From positions 456,112 through 520,111 of the forward strand of contig NZ_MKVJ01000017.1 of assembly GCF_001898805.1 (NCBI RefSeq): a stretch of DNA of 64,000 nt, written 5' to 3'. Below the pieces are notes generated by a model that was not told the DNA's origin, searched no databases, and was given only the letters and a program-made list of their open reading frames with translations. Position numbers and translations under genes: made by a program. This DNA is from Leifsonia sp. 71-9. GTDB taxonomy: Bacteria; Actinomycetota; Actinomycetes; Actinomycetales; Microbacteriaceae. The stretch's first letter is position 1. Each line of letters opens with the position of its first letter. Shown here piece by piece: positions 17,607 through 26,607 of this stretch.

Positions 17607-19321
17607 CCACAGCCCGCACTGCGGGCGCACCGGACTCCGGCGGGGGACACAGCTGGTTCCACCGCATCCGCCCGTTTCGCTCGTGGACGCTCCGCAGCCG
17701 CGTGGTGCTCGTCGTGGTGGCGATGCTCGCAGTGCTCGGCGCGGTGATCGGGACGGTCAGCGTGCTGTCGCTGCAGAGCTATCTGATGACCCGGCTCGAC
17801 GCGCAGCTCTCGAGCGCGCTCGAGCGGGGCCAGCACGCGGCGGACCGCATCAACGGGACGGGGCCGACGAGCGTCGACACCGCCGGGGTCGTGCAGGCGC
17901 CCGGTCAGCCGACGGGAACGCTCGGCGCCGTGCGGAGCGCGAGCGGAGGTCTGCTCTTCCCGCCGGTGATCCTCGCCGACCGCCCGACGGACTCGGCGCC
18001 GAACCAACCGCTCGCGCCGAAGCCCGTGACGATCAACGGGCTCGCGCTGCTCACCATCCCATCGGACAGCAGACCGCACACCGTCGATCTCGGCTCGGCG
18101 CTGGGCAGCTACCGGATCGCGGCCGCGCAGCTCGAGAACGGCGACAGCGTCATCATCGGACTCCCGCTGAGCGATGTGAACGCGACCGTCGCCCAGCTCA
18201 CGCTCGTGATCGTCCTCGTGACCCTCGCGGGCCTGATCTTCGCCTTCCTGCTGGCGAGCTTCATCGTGCGGCTCGCGATGAAGCCTCTGGAGCGGGTGAC
18301 CGGCACCGCCGAGCAGGTCGCGAGCATGCCGCTCGACCGCGGCGACGTCGCTCTCTCCGTCCGCGTGCCGGAGGCCGACACCGACCCGCACACAGAGGTG
18401 GGCAAGGTGGGCTCCGCGCTCAACCGGATGCTCGGCCACGTCGCCTCCGCCCTGACCGCGCGCCAGGCGAGCGAGCAGAAGGTGCGCCAGTTCGTCGCCG
18501 ACGCCAGCCACGAGCTGCGCACCCCCCTCGCCTCCATCCGCGGCTATGCCGAGCTGACCCGGCGCGCACCCCACGAGCTTCCGGCCGACGTGACGCGCTC
18601 GCTCGGCCGGATCGAGTCGGAGGCGACGCGCATGACCTCGCTCGTCGAGGACCTGCTGCTGCTCGCCCGGCTCGACGAGGGCCGCGAGCTCGACCAGGAC
18701 CCGGTCGACCTCTCCCTGCTGCTCATCGACGCCCTCAGCGACGCGCACGCCGCCGGCCCCGATCACCGCTGGCGCATCCTCGTTCCCGAGGAGCCGGTGG
18801 AGGTCGTGGGCGACGCCCCGCGTCTGCACCAGGTGGTGACGAACCTCCTCGCGAACGCGCGCGTGCACACGCCGGAGGGCACCGTCGTCACGGCGGCGCT
18901 CGCCGTCGACCGCGAGGCCGGCCGGGCGATCGTCACCGTCGAGGACAACGGCCCCGGCATCCCGGAGGAGCTCCAGTCCACTCTGTTCGAGCGGTTCGCC
19001 CGCGGCGACACCTCCCGCAACCGCGCCACCGGGTCGACGGGCCTCGGCCTCGCGATCGTGCAGGCCGTCGTCGAGGCGCACGGCGGCGACGTGTCGGTGC
19101 GCAGCGAGCCGGGCGACACCGTGTTCACGGTGAGCCTGCCCCTCGTGGAGGGCGACGACGCGTCGGCCGAGCCCGTGGCCATGCTGGAGCCGGACGAGGT
19201 GGAGGCTGACGAGGTCGAGTCGGCGGAGGCCGAAGCCGACGCGGTGGAAGCCGGGGCGGTGGAGGCCGACGCGGTCGAGGCCGACGAGGTCGAGTCGGCA
19301 CCGGGAACGGAGCGGCCGTGA
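17603..19321 (+). CDS. Sensor histidine kinase with acidic repeat tail
   Basis: 572 residues. TM1 about 32-56, extracytoplasmic sensor 57-195, TM2 200-222, HAMP 223-285, DHp with phosphoacceptor H303 in ADASHELRTPL, and the ATPase domain with N box VVTNLLANARVHTP (411-424), DNGPGIP (448-454) and GSTGLGLAI (477-485). After the domain ends (about 513) comes a 55-residue tail rich in Glu, Asp, Val and Ala with VEADEVESA twice (533-541, 558-566); it is absent from ordinary kinases. It pairs with the upstream regulator and overlaps the hydrolase gene downstream. Confidence 0.95.
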   Translation: MTTARTAGAPDSGGGHSWFHRIRPFRSWTLRSRVVLVVVAMLAVLGAVIGTVSVLSLQSYLMTRLDAQLSSALERGQHAADRINGTGPTSVDTAGVVQAPGQPTGTLGAVRSASGGLLFPPVILADRPTDSAPNQPLAPKPVTINGLALLTIPSDSRPHTVDLGSALGSYRIAAAQLENGDSVIIGLPLSDVNATVAQLTLVIVLVTLAGLIFAFLLASFIVRLAMKPLERVTGTAEQVASMPLDRGDVALSVRVPEADTDPHTEVGKVGSALNRMLGHVASALTARQASEQKVRQFVADASHELRTPLASIRGYAELTRRAPHELPADVTRSLGRIESEATRMTSLVEDLLLLARLDEGRELDQDPVDLSLLLIDALSDAHAAGPDHRWRILVPEEPVEVVGDAPRLHQVVTNLLANARVHTPEGTVVTAALAVDREAGRAIVTVEDNGPGIPEELQSTLFERFARGDTSRNRATGSTGLGLAIVQAVVEAHGGDVSVRSEPGDTVFTVSLPLVEGDDASAEPVAMLEPDEVEADEVESAEAEADAVEAGAVEADAVEADEVESAPGTERP

Positions 19322-20094
19322 CCGGCCCGGCGACCATCGCCGCGACACCGTACGGTCCCGCCTCCGCCCCACCCCTGGTGTTCCTGCGCGGCCTGCCCGC
19401 GCTGCCGCACGCCCCGCGCGGGATCGACGCCTTCACCGAGCGCCTCTCCCTCCGCGGCACGGACGGCCACCGGGTCTACGCCCTCGGCCGCCCCGACACC
19501 CTGGGCGGCGCGACGACCATGCCCGAGATCGCCGACATCTACGCGCGCACCCTCCGGCGTCGGCTCGGTGCGCCGGTCCCGGTGCTGGCGACCTCCACCG
19601 GCGCGAGCATCGCGCTCCAGCTGGCCGCCGATCATCCCGAGCTCGTCAGCGCGCTCGTCATCGTCTCGGGCGCCGGCCGTCTCGGCGACGAAGGGCGGCT
19701 GCTGCAGCGGCGCTACGCCGACCAGGTGGAGGCGGGGGACCGGCGCGCGGACGCCGAGCTCGCTCTGGCGACCCTCGACTTCTTCGGCGCCGGGCCGATG
19801 CTGCGCGCGGTGACGCCGTTCCTGACCCCGCCCGAGGACGTCCCGACGCTCGTGCCGCTCGTACGGGCCGAGGACGCCTTCGACGTCGTCGACCGGGCGC
19901 ACCGGATCACGGCGCCCACCCTGTTCCACTGCGGCGACCACGACGCGTTCTACCCGCCGGAGGTCGTGCGCGCGACGGCGGGCCGCATCCCGGACGCCCG
20001 GGTCGTCATCCATCGCCGGTGCGCACACGGGGAGGTCGTGCTGCGGCCGGCCTACGGCGCCTCCGTCCGCGCGTTCCTGCACCGCCACCGCTGA
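19318..20094 (+). CDS. Alpha/beta hydrolase
   Basis: 258 residues. Oxyanion segment PLVFLRGLPALP (19-30), nucleophile elbow ATSTG with S93 (the first Gly of GxSxG is Ala), acid D207 or D209 in FHCGDHDAF, and base His237 in RRCAHGEV. These suggest a working Ser-Asp-His triad. The GTG start overlaps the kinase stop (GTGA), so it is part of the two-component operon. Substrate unknown; thioesterase, lipase or dehalogenase-like activity cannot be separated from sequence. Confidence 0.88.
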   Translation: MTGPATIAATPYGPASAPPLVFLRGLPALPHAPRGIDAFTERLSLRGTDGHRVYALGRPDTLGGATTMPEIADIYARTLRRRLGAPVPVLATSTGASIALQLAADHPELVSALVIVSGAGRLGDEGRLLQRRYADQVEAGDRRADAELALATLDFFGAGPMLRAVTPFLTPPEDVPTLVPLVRAEDAFDVVDRAHRITAPTLFHCGDHDAFYPPEVVRATAGRIPDARVVIHRRCAHGEVVLRPAYGASVRAFLHRHR

Positions 20095-20098
20095 CGAT

Positions 20099-20128
20099 TT
20101 GCGCGGCGGCGACCCGATCGCGTACCCT
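20099..20128 (+). promoter_or_regulatory. Promoter of the rplJ-rplL operon
   Basis: TTGCGC (20099-20104), an 18-nt spacer and TACCCT (20123-20128) would start transcription near 20135, just before the L10 leader. Confidence 0.5.
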
Positions 20129-20129
20129 G

Positions 20130-20268
20130 GATGAAGCCAAAGACCGCTGGTCACCGTGTTCGCACGGAGAGAAGATCCACTCAGGTGGGCGCCCGCGCAG
20201 GTGTATGAAGCAAGACTCGCAGGTTTCTGCGTCCTCCAGCTCCGTGCCTCTGCGCCGGAGCTTTTTTC
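20130..20268 (+). promoter_or_regulatory. Ribosomal protein L10 leader RNA
   Basis: The gap before rplJ holds GCCAAAGACCGCTGGT near the expected transcript start, then several pairing segments and an intrinsic terminator-like stem. The order and the conserved AAGACCGC element match the L10 leader family, in which L10(L12)4 binds the mRNA and lowers its own expression. Exact helices were judged by eye only. Confidence 0.7.
20238..20268 (+). terminator. Attenuator terminator in the L10 leader
   Basis: AGCTCCG and CGGAGCT form a 7-bp stem (20238-20244 / 20256-20262) followed by a run of six T. It lies 66 nt before rplJ, so it must be conditionally passed; likely the regulated element of the leader. 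Confidence 0.7.
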
Positions 20269-20333
20269 TTTGCCCGCGGTCGAGGCGCACGCCGCTCCCG
20301 CGGTGTGCGACGAAGAAGATTGAGAGGTAGGCC

Positions 20334-20849
20334 ATGGCGAACAAGGAAGCCACGGTTGCCGAGCTCGAGAACCTGTTCACGAGCTCGACCGCCGTTCTGC
20401 TGACCGAGTACCGCGGTCTCACTGTCGCTCAGCTCAAGCAGCTGCGCACGTCGATCAGTGAGCACGCGACGTACGCCGTGGTGAAGAACACGCTGACCAA
20501 GATCGCAGCGAACAAGGCCGGAATCTCGTCGTTCGACGACGAGCTCGCCGGTCCGTCCGCGATCGCATTCGTGCACGGCGACCCGGTCGCCGTCGCGAAG
20601 GCACTGCGCGACTTCACCAAGGCGAACCCTCTGCTGGTGGTCAAGGGCGGTTACTTCGACGGTAACCCGCTCACCGCCGAAGAGGTAGGCAAGCTCGCCG
20701 ACCTCGAGTCCCGTGAGGTTCTGCTGGCCAAGCTGGCCGGCGCCTTCAAGGCCTCGCTGTTCGGAGCCGCATATCTGTTCAACGCACCGCTGTCGCAGGC
20801 CGTTCGCACGGTCGACGCGCTGCGTGAGAAGCAGGAGTCCGCTGCGTAA
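20334..20849 (+). CDS. rplJ: 50S ribosomal protein L10
   Basis: 171 residues, full length for actinobacterial L10. [15 protein letters not shown] start, [15 protein letters not shown], and [13 protein letters not shown] are L10 hallmarks. It anchors L7/L12 dimers on the ribosomal stalk. First gene of the rplJ-rplL operon, preceded by GAGAGGTAGGCC as ribosome site. Codon use is less extremely GC3-rich than neighbours, as expected for a highly expressed gene. Confidence 0.99.
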   Translation: MANKEATVAELENLFTSSTAVLLTEYRGLTVAQLKQLRTSISEHATYAVVKNTLTKIAANKAGISSFDDELAGPSAIAFVHGDPVAVAKALRDFTKANPLLVVKGGYFDGNPLTAEEVGKLADLESREVLLAKLAGAFKASLFGAAYLFNAPLSQAVRTVDALREKQESAA

Positions 20850-20917
20850 GGTCCCTCGAGGACCAGGCCCCCGGGCCCCGCAAGCGGTGAGTAACCACAC
20901 ACACTAAGGAGAAAATC

Positions 20918-21304
20918 ATGGCAAAGCTGTCGACTGACGAGCTGCTCGACGCGTTCAAGGAGCTCACGCTCATCGAGCTGAGCGAGTTCGTGAAGAAGTT
21001 CGAGGAGACCTTCGAGGTCACCGCCGCCGCCCCCGTCGCCGTTGCTGCGGCCGGCGCCGGCGCTGCTGCCCCCGCCGAAGAGGTCGAGGAGAAGGACTCC
21101 TTCGACGTCGTCCTCGAGTCGGCCGGTGACAAGAAGATCCAGGTCATCAAGGAGGTGCGCGCCCTCACCAGCCTCGGCCTCGGTGAGGCGAAGGCTCTCG
21201 TCGACGGTGCGCCCAGCACCGTTCTCGAGGGTGCCAACAAGGAGGCCGCTGAGAAGGCCAAGGCGCAGCTCGAAGAGGCCGGCGCCACCATCACCCTCAA
21301 GTAG
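20918..21304 (+). CDS. rplL: 50S ribosomal protein L7/L12
   Basis: 128 residues. N-terminal dimerisation domain (1-35), Ala-rich hinge (38-55, [19 protein letters not shown]) and C-terminal domain ending [10 protein letters not shown]. It binds elongation and release factors on the ribosomal stalk. AAGGAG precedes the ATG. Two hairpins follow the stop. Confidence 0.99.
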   Translation: MAKLSTDELLDAFKELTLIELSEFVKKFEETFEVTAAAPVAVAAAGAGAAAPAEEVEEKDSFDVVLESAGDKKIQVIKEVRALTSLGLGEAKALVDGAPSTVLEGANKEAAEKAKAQLEEAGATITLK

Positions 21305-21347
21305 TCGACGCCCCCTCGGGGCTCTTCTGCACACAGGCTGACGCTGT

Positions 21348-21416
21348 ACGACGCGGCTCCTCTCGCGAGAGAGTCCGCGTCGTGGAGGGCGTCGCTCCCA
21401 TCGTGGGGCGACGCCC
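21348..21416 (+). terminator. Tandem hairpins ending the rplJ-rplL operon
   Basis: ACGACGCGG / CCGCGTCGT (21348-21356, 21375-21383) is followed by GGGCGTCGC / GCGACGCCC (21387-21395, 21408-21416), extendable by CCC/GGG. A short T-containing stretch follows the second. The second is the better terminator. Confidence 0.7.
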
Positions 21417-21466
21417 TTCGTGCGTTTAACGCTGCGGTCTAGAGGGCCCCGACGGGCCTTCCTAGG

Positions 21467-22438
21467 ATGGGTCGCATGGGGAGATCGCACGCACTCGCGC
21501 TCGTATTCGTCGGGGTCGTCACGGCCGGAGTCGCGGGGGCGGTGGTCGCGGCGCCCGCATCGGCGGCGCCGAGCGCCGACCTCGTCATCACGGCGTCTCC
21601 CGACGCTCCCGCCGCGATCACCGCCGGCACGACGGTCGTCGTCACATACGCCGTGACGAACACCGGCGACGCGGCGTTCTCCCGGCTCGACGTCACCACG
21701 GTCGAGAACACCGGGACGGGCACGCTGACACCGGCGACGTGCGTCGGTCTACCGCTGGCTCCGGGCGCCTCCACCACCTGCACCGCCGACTACACCGTCA
21801 CTCAGCGCGACGTCGACGCCGGCGGGATCGTCCTCAGCGCGTTCGTCACGGCCACCGGCAACCCGGGCGAGACGATCGACACCGCCACCCGGGAGCTGAT
21901 CCTCGACGCCGTGCGGGATCCGGGGCTCGCGCTGACGAAGTCGGTCACCCCGGCATCGGGTCCGGTCGTCGCCGGCGGCGGCGTGACCTATTCCTACGCG
22001 ATCACCAACACCGGGACCGTCACCGTGACCGGGCTGACCGTCGTCGAGGGCCTCTTCACCGGGACCGGGACGCTCGGCGCGATCTCGTGCCCCGCCACCA
22101 CCCTCATCCCGGGCGAGACGGTGACCTGCACCGCTCCGTACACGCTCACGTCCGCCGACGTGGCCCGCGGCACGCTCAGCAATACGGCCACGGCCACGGG
22201 CGGGACCCCGGAAGAGACGGTCGTGACGTCGCCCGCGTCGACTGCGACGCGGACCCTCGCGACCGCGGTCGCGACTCCGACTCCCTCGCCGTCGAGCCCC
22301 GCTCCGACAGCCGTCGACCCCGCCGTGTTGGCGGACACCGGCTCCACGGCCGGGTTCGGGGCGCTCGGCGCGGCCGCCGTCCTCCTGCTCGCGGGCGGCC
22401 TCGCCCTCGTGCTGACGCGCCGTGTCCGGAGGGTCTGA
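21467..22438 (+). CDS. Secreted DUF11-like repeat protein with LAXTG sortase signal
   Basis: 323 residues. Signal peptide about 1-33 ending ASAAPSA. Two Ig-like repeats of the DUF11/CARDB kind (about 37-125 and 140-235), each with a VTYAVTNTGD or VTYSYAITNTGT core, two Cys, and a TCTADYTVTQRDV / TCTAPYTLTSADV end. A Thr/Pro/Ser spacer leads to LADTG (288-292), a hydrophobic segment and RRVRR. LAXTG is the recognition form of class E sortases of high-GC Gram-positives, so it is likely fixed to peptidoglycan. ATG 21476 is an alternative start. No sortase gene is in the window. Confidence 0.87.
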   Translation: MGRMGRSHALALVFVGVVTAGVAGAVVAAPASAAPSADLVITASPDAPAAITAGTTVVVTYAVTNTGDAAFSRLDVTTVENTGTGTLTPATCVGLPLAPGASTTCTADYTVTQRDVDAGGIVLSAFVTATGNPGETIDTATRELILDAVRDPGLALTKSVTPASGPVVAGGGVTYSYAITNTGTVTVTGLTVVEGLFTGTGTLGAISCPATTLIPGETVTCTAPYTLTSADVARGTLSNTATATGGTPEETVVTSPASTATRTLATAVATPTPSPSSPAPTAVDPAVLADTGSTAGFGALGAAAVLLLAGGLALVLTRRVRRV

Positions 22439-23147
22439 CATCGACGCGACCGAACCCGCCGCCGCCGATCTCGCCGCCACCGACGCCGCCGCCACCCGCA
22501 TCGCCTACGACGCCGTGGCGCAGGACTACGCCGACCTGCTGCGCGACGATCTGCGCGGCAACGTCTTCGACCGGGCGGTGCTCGGCATCTTCGCCGAGCA
22601 GCTGAGCGGTGACGGCGGGGGACCGGTCGCCGATCTCGGCTGCGGCCCCGGACGCATCGCGGGCCATCTCGCGGAGCTCGGCCTCGACGTCTCCGGGATC
22701 GACCTGTCGCCCGGGATGGTGGAGGTCGCGCGGCGCGAGCATCCCGACATCCCGTTCGCGGTCGGGTCGATGCTCGACCTCCCGTTCGACGAGGCGGAGC
22801 TGGCCGGCGCGCTCGCCTGGTACTCGATCATCCACATCCCGCAGAGCGAGCAGGATGCTCTCTTCGCCGAGTTCGCCCGCGTCGTCCGCCCCGGCGGCCG
22901 GCTGCTGCTGGCGTTCCAGGTCAGCACCGCGGGGGACGAGGACGTGGGGCACCTGACGCACGCGTACGGCCACGACATCGACCTGCGCACGCGGCGCCAA
23001 TCGCCCGAGCGGGTCCGTCGCCGGCTCGCGGCGGCGGGATTCACCGTCACCGGTGAGGTGCTGCGCGAGCCGGTCGCGCCCGAGAAGAGCCGGCAGGCGT
23101 ACCTGCTCGCTCAGCGGGGCGCGGGCTCGGAGTCGTCCGCCTCCTGA
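22422..23147 (+). CDS. Class I SAM-dependent methyltransferase
   Basis: 241 residues; GTG start inside the 3' end of the surface-protein gene (17-nt overlap). Motif I is VADLGCGPGRIAGHL (69-83), then GLDVSGIDLSPGMVEVARREHP with the SAM-binding Asp, and IHIPQSEQDALFAEFARVVRPGG as the motif III-like region. Substrate unknown. Its last 37 nt overlap the 3' end of the convergent permease gene. Confidence 0.9.
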   Translation: MSGGSDIDATEPAAADLAATDAAATRIAYDAVAQDYADLLRDDLRGNVFDRAVLGIFAEQLSGDGGGPVADLGCGPGRIAGHLAELGLDVSGIDLSPGMVEVARREHPDIPFAVGSMLDLPFDEAELAGALAWYSIIHIPQSEQDALFAEFARVVRPGGRLLLAFQVSTAGDEDVGHLTHAYGHDIDLRTRRQSPERVRRRLAAAGFTVTGEVLREPVAPEKSRQAYLLAQRGAGSESSAS

Positions 23148-24589
23148 GCCGCCGCAGCGGCCTCGGCGTCGGCGAACGCGTTGACCCGGCGCCGCACGAC
23201 GAACCAGCCGCCGATCAGCAGGGGGACGACGACCACGAGCGCCGCGCCGACGGTGAAGGTGCCTGTTGGATAGTCGAGCAGGATGAGCAGACCCACGATG
23301 CCGAGGAAGGCGAGCGCCACGTAGCCGGACCACGGCGACCACGGCATCCGGAACGACGGCCGCGACTCCTCGCCGCGCCGCGAACGGCGGTAGAGCGTCA
23401 GCTGGCAGAGCACGATGACGCTCCACGCGGTCAGCAGGCCGACCGAGGTGAGGTTGATGCCGATCTCGAACGCCTGCTCCGGCAGGAACACGTTCAGGAC
23501 GACGCCGAGCAGCGCGACCGTCCCGGTGATGACGATGCCGCCGTAGGGCACGCCCGAGTGGTTCATCCGCGCCGCGAAGGCGGGGGCCGCTCCGCGCAGG
23601 GCCAGCGATCGGGCGATCCGGCCGGTCGAGTAGAAGCCCGCGTTGAGCGAGGACAGCGCGGCCGTGAGGACGACGAGGTTCATCACGACATCCGCGCCCT
23701 GCACTCCGATGGAGGCGAAGAAGGTCACGAACGGGCTCTCGTCGGCGGAGTAGGCGCTCGATGGCAGCAGGAGGGCGAGGAGCAGCACCGAGCCGACGTA
23801 GAAGAGCGCGATGCGCAGGATGACGGAGTTGATCGCGCGGGGCATGGTCCGCTCCGGGTCGGCGGTCTCGCCCGCGGCGGTGCCGACCAGCTCGATCGCG
23901 CCGTAGGCGAAGACGACGCCCTGGACGACCAGGATGAGCGGGACGACCCCGTGCGGGAACATCCCGCCGCTCTCGGCCAGGAGAGCGAAGCCGGGGGTGT
24001 GGCCGGCGACCGGGGTCCCGAGCACCACGAACAGCGTCCCGATCACGAGGAACAGCACCAGCGCCGCCACCTTGATGAGCGCGAACCAGAACTCGAGCTC
24101 GCCGAACACCTTCACCGAGAGCAGGTTGAGGCCGAACACCAGCACGAGCGCGGAGAAGGCCCACACCCACTGCGGCACCTCGGCGAAGAAGGGGAGATAG
24201 GCGCCGAAGAACCGCAGGTAGAGGGCGACCGCCGTCGCGTCGACGACGCCGATCATCGCCCAGTACATCCAGTACATCCACCCGGTCACGAAGCCGGCCT
24301 TCTCGCCGAGGAACTCGCGGGCGTAGCTCACGAACGAGCCGGAGTCCGGTCGCCGCAGCACCAGCTCGCCGAGGGCGCGGAGGATGAGGAACGCGGCGAG
24401 GCCGCAGACGGCGTAGGCGATCACGAGGGACGGCCCGGCCGCCGCGAGCCGTCCGCCGGCGCCGAGGAAGAGCCCGGTGCCGATCGCGCCGCCGATGGCG
24501 ATCATCTGGATGTGCCGGGGCTTCAGCTCGCGGTGGTAGCCGGCCGGGCCCTCGGTGCCGGGCCGTTCGGGAGGAGTGCTTCGTCGCAT
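23111..24589 (-). CDS. Amino acid permease (APC superfamily, AAT type)
   Basis: 492 residues from the ATG at 24589. It has about 12 TM segments and begins HRELKPRHIQMIAIGGAIGT then GLFLGAGGRLAAAGPSL, the classic TM1 of bacterial D-serine/D-alanine/glycine, lysine, GABA or aromatic amino-acid proton symporters. Later LGELVLRRPDSGSFVSYARE is the conserved TM2-3 region. An upstream in-frame ATG at 24643 has no ribosome site. It diverges from a MarR gene across palindromic sites and may be regulated by it. Confidence 0.93.
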   Translation of the reverse strand: MRRSTPPERPGTEGPAGYHRELKPRHIQMIAIGGAIGTGLFLGAGGRLAAAGPSLVIAYAVCGLAAFLILRALGELVLRRPDSGSFVSYAREFLGEKAGFVTGWMYWMYWAMIGVVDATAVALYLRFFGAYLPFFAEVPQWVWAFSALVLVFGLNLLSVKVFGELEFWFALIKVAALVLFLVIGTLFVVLGTPVAGHTPGFALLAESGGMFPHGVVPLILVVQGVVFAYGAIELVGTAAGETADPERTMPRAINSVILRIALFYVGSVLLLALLLPSSAYSADESPFVTFFASIGVQGADVVMNLVVLTAALSSLNAGFYSTGRIARSLALRGAAPAFAARMNHSGVPYGGIVITGTVALLGVVLNVFLPEQAFEIGINLTSVGLLTAWSVIVLCQLTLYRRSRRGEESRPSFRMPWSPWSGYVALAFLGIVGLLILLDYPTGTFTVGAALVVVVPLLIGGWFVVRRRVNAFADAEAAAAAQEADDSEPAPR

Positions 24590-24634
24590 GCTCCGATTGA
24601 AGCATCCCGGATGCTGTATATCACTAGCAGGCAA

Positions 24635-24672
24635 TGAATGCATTCACTTGATTTATATAGGCCAGCTATATA
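24635..24672. promoter_or_regulatory. Two palindromic operators between permease and MarR genes
   Basis: TGAATGCATTCA (24635-24646) is a perfect 12-bp palindrome. TATATAG-GCCAG-CTATATA (24654-24672) is an inverted repeat with 7-bp arms that overlaps a likely -10 element. The AT-rich stretch stands out from the surrounding DNA. Probably MarR-family sites controlling both divergent genes. Confidence 0.65.
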
Positions 24673-24674
24673 AA

Positions 24675-25154
24675 ATGGAGGACATGTCCGAGAACCGCAC
24701 CGAAGAACTGAGGAGCACGCTGGGCGATCTGGTCGTCGCCAGCCATCGTCTCACCCGCCTCGCCGCCCGGGTCACCGGGAGCACGGAGTCGCCCGCCATC
24801 TGGCGCACGCTGAGCGTGCTGCAGACCTCGGGGCCGCTGCGGCTGGGGGAGCTCGCCTCGCACAGCCGGGTCTCGCAGCCGACCATGACCAAGCTGGTCC
24901 GCACGCTCGTCGAGTCCGAATGGGTCAAGCGCATCGCTGACACCGACGACGCCCGGGCCTGGCAGATCGCCATCACCGCGAAGGGTGCCGGCGCGCTCCA
25001 GGAGTGGCGCGACGAGCTCTCGGCCGCGCTGGTGCCGATGTTCGCCGATCTGAGCGACGAGGAGCTGGCCGCCATGCGCAGCACCGTCGAGCTCATCGCA
25101 TCCCGCGTCGACCTCTCGACGGCGACCTCCGCGGTCCTCGCCGCCGCGCGCTGA
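24675..25154 (+). CDS. MarR family transcriptional regulator
   Basis: 159 residues from ATG 24675, or 156 from ATG 24684. Winged helix about 45-110: GPLRLGELASHSRVSQPTMT as the HTH and KRIADTDDARAWQIAITAKG as the wing with the family D-x-D-x-R. No well-spaced ribosome site precedes either ATG (GGAGG lies only 2 nt before the second), so the mRNA may be nearly leaderless. It likely represses itself and the following MFS gene through the palindromes just upstream. Confidence 0.9.
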   Translation: MEDMSENRTEELRSTLGDLVVASHRLTRLAARVTGSTESPAIWRTLSVLQTSGPLRLGELASHSRVSQPTMTKLVRTLVESEWVKRIADTDDARAWQIAITAKGAGALQEWRDELSAALVPMFADLSDEELAAMRSTVELIASRVDLSTATSAVLAAAR

Positions 25155-25213
25155 GCGCGCACCTCTCCCGCATCTTCCCGCACCACCGAATCGCCAGGAG
25201 CCGTCCACCCTCG

Positions 25214-26452
25214 ATGTCCCACGACAAACCAGACAACATCCTCAAGCAGCCCACCGCCGTGTGGGCCGTCGCATTCGCCTCCGTCATCGCCTTCATGGGC
25301 ATCGGACTGGTCGACCCGATCCTCCCGGCGATCGCCAAGAGCCTCGAGGCGACCCCGACCGAGACGGAGATGCTCTTCACGAGCTACCTGCTCATCACGG
25401 GCCTGGCGATGTTCTTCACCAGCTGGATCTCGAGCCGGATCGGCGCCAAGCGCACCCTCCTGATCGGTCTGGCGCTCATCGTCGTGTTCGCGCTCGCCGC
25501 GGGCCTGTCGCAGAACGTGGAGTCGATCATCGGCTTCCGCGCGGGCTGGGGCCTGGGCAACGCGCTCTTCATCTCCACGGCGCTCGCGACCATCGTCGGC
25601 GCGGCGTCGGGCGGCACCTCGGCCGCGATCATCCTCTACGAGGCGGCCCTCGGCCTCGGCATCGCCATCGGCCCGCTGCTCGGCGGCCTCCTGGGCAGCT
25701 GGAGCTGGCGCGGACCGTTCTTCGGCACCGCCACCCTGATGGCGCTCGGCTTCATCGCGATCGTCGTCATGCTGAAGAAGACCCCCGAGAAGCCCGTCCC
25801 GACGAAGCTCTCCGCTCCGTTCCGCGCCCTCGCGAAGCCGGCGCTCGGGTTCCTCGCCGCCGCCGCGCTGTTCTACAACATCGGCTTCTTCGTGCTGCTG
25901 GCCTACACGCCCTTCGCCCTCGTGCCCCTGGGCGTCGAGGACGCGATCACGCTCGGCCTGATCTTCTTCGGCTGGGGCGTCTCGCTCGCGGTGACCTCGG
26001 TGTGGGTCGCGCCGCTGCTGACCTCGCGCCTCCCGCGCACCCGGGTGCTGTGGATCGTGATGCCGCTCCTGGCGATCGACCTGGCGGCGGCCGGCCTGTT
26101 CATCTCGTCCCTCGCCGCGCTCATCGTCTGCGTGATCATCGGCGGCCTGCTGCTCGGCATCCTGAACACGGTGCTCACCGAGTGCGTGATGGAGGCGACC
26201 GACCTGCCCCGCTCCGTCGCCTCGAGCGCGTACTCGGGCGTCCGGTTCCTCGGCGGCGCCATTGCCCCGCCGGCGGCGACGCTGCTGGCCGACACCATCA
26301 GCCCGGCCACGCCGTTCTTCGCCGGCGCCGTCTCGGTGCTGATCGCCGTCGCGCTCGTGATGATCGGCCACAAGCACCTGCGCCGGGTCGACGCCCCGCA
26401 GGAGTCCACGCAGCAGGAGGCCGAGGTGCTGGCGCTCGCGGACGCCGACTGA
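25214..26452 (+). CDS. MFS transporter (drug efflux type)
   Basis: 412 residues from ATG 25214, about 12 TM segments. GLVDPILPAIAKSLEATPTE after TM1 is typical of DHA1-type exporters, and SRIGAKRTLLIGLALI carries the loop 2-3 motif A. It lies 59 nt downstream of the MarR gene in the same orientation, the usual regulator-pump arrangement. Substrate unknown. An intrinsic terminator follows. Confidence 0.92.
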   Translation: MSHDKPDNILKQPTAVWAVAFASVIAFMGIGLVDPILPAIAKSLEATPTETEMLFTSYLLITGLAMFFTSWISSRIGAKRTLLIGLALIVVFALAAGLSQNVESIIGFRAGWGLGNALFISTALATIVGAASGGTSAAIILYEAALGLGIAIGPLLGGLLGSWSWRGPFFGTATLMALGFIAIVVMLKKTPEKPVPTKLSAPFRALAKPALGFLAAAALFYNIGFFVLLAYTPFALVPLGVEDAITLGLIFFGWGVSLAVTSVWVAPLLTSRLPRTRVLWIVMPLLAIDLAAAGLFISSLAALIVCVIIGGLLLGILNTVLTECVMEATDLPRSVASSAYSGVRFLGGAIAPPAATLLADTISPATPFFAGAVSVLIAVALVMIGHKHLRRVDAPQESTQQEAEVLALADAD

Positions 26453-26473
26453 GCGCCTGCCGAACCGAATACG

Positions 26474-26506
26474 AAGGGCCGCCCTGTCCTAGTCAGGGCG
26501 GCCCTT
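26474..26506 (+). terminator. Intrinsic terminator after the MFS gene
   Basis: AAGGGCCGCCCTG and CAGGGCGGCCCTT pair perfectly (13 bp) around a 7-nt loop, 21 nt after the stop, followed by CT. It is usable on both strands and also lies downstream of the convergent LacI gene. Confidence 0.85.
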
Positions 26507-26607
26507 CTCGCGTCGAGACCTAGGAAAGCCTGTCGCGAGCCTCCACTGCCACTCGATCGTGCCTACCCGAAAGGCGCGATCCGCGGCAGCGGCGCAGAAA
26601 CATTCTT

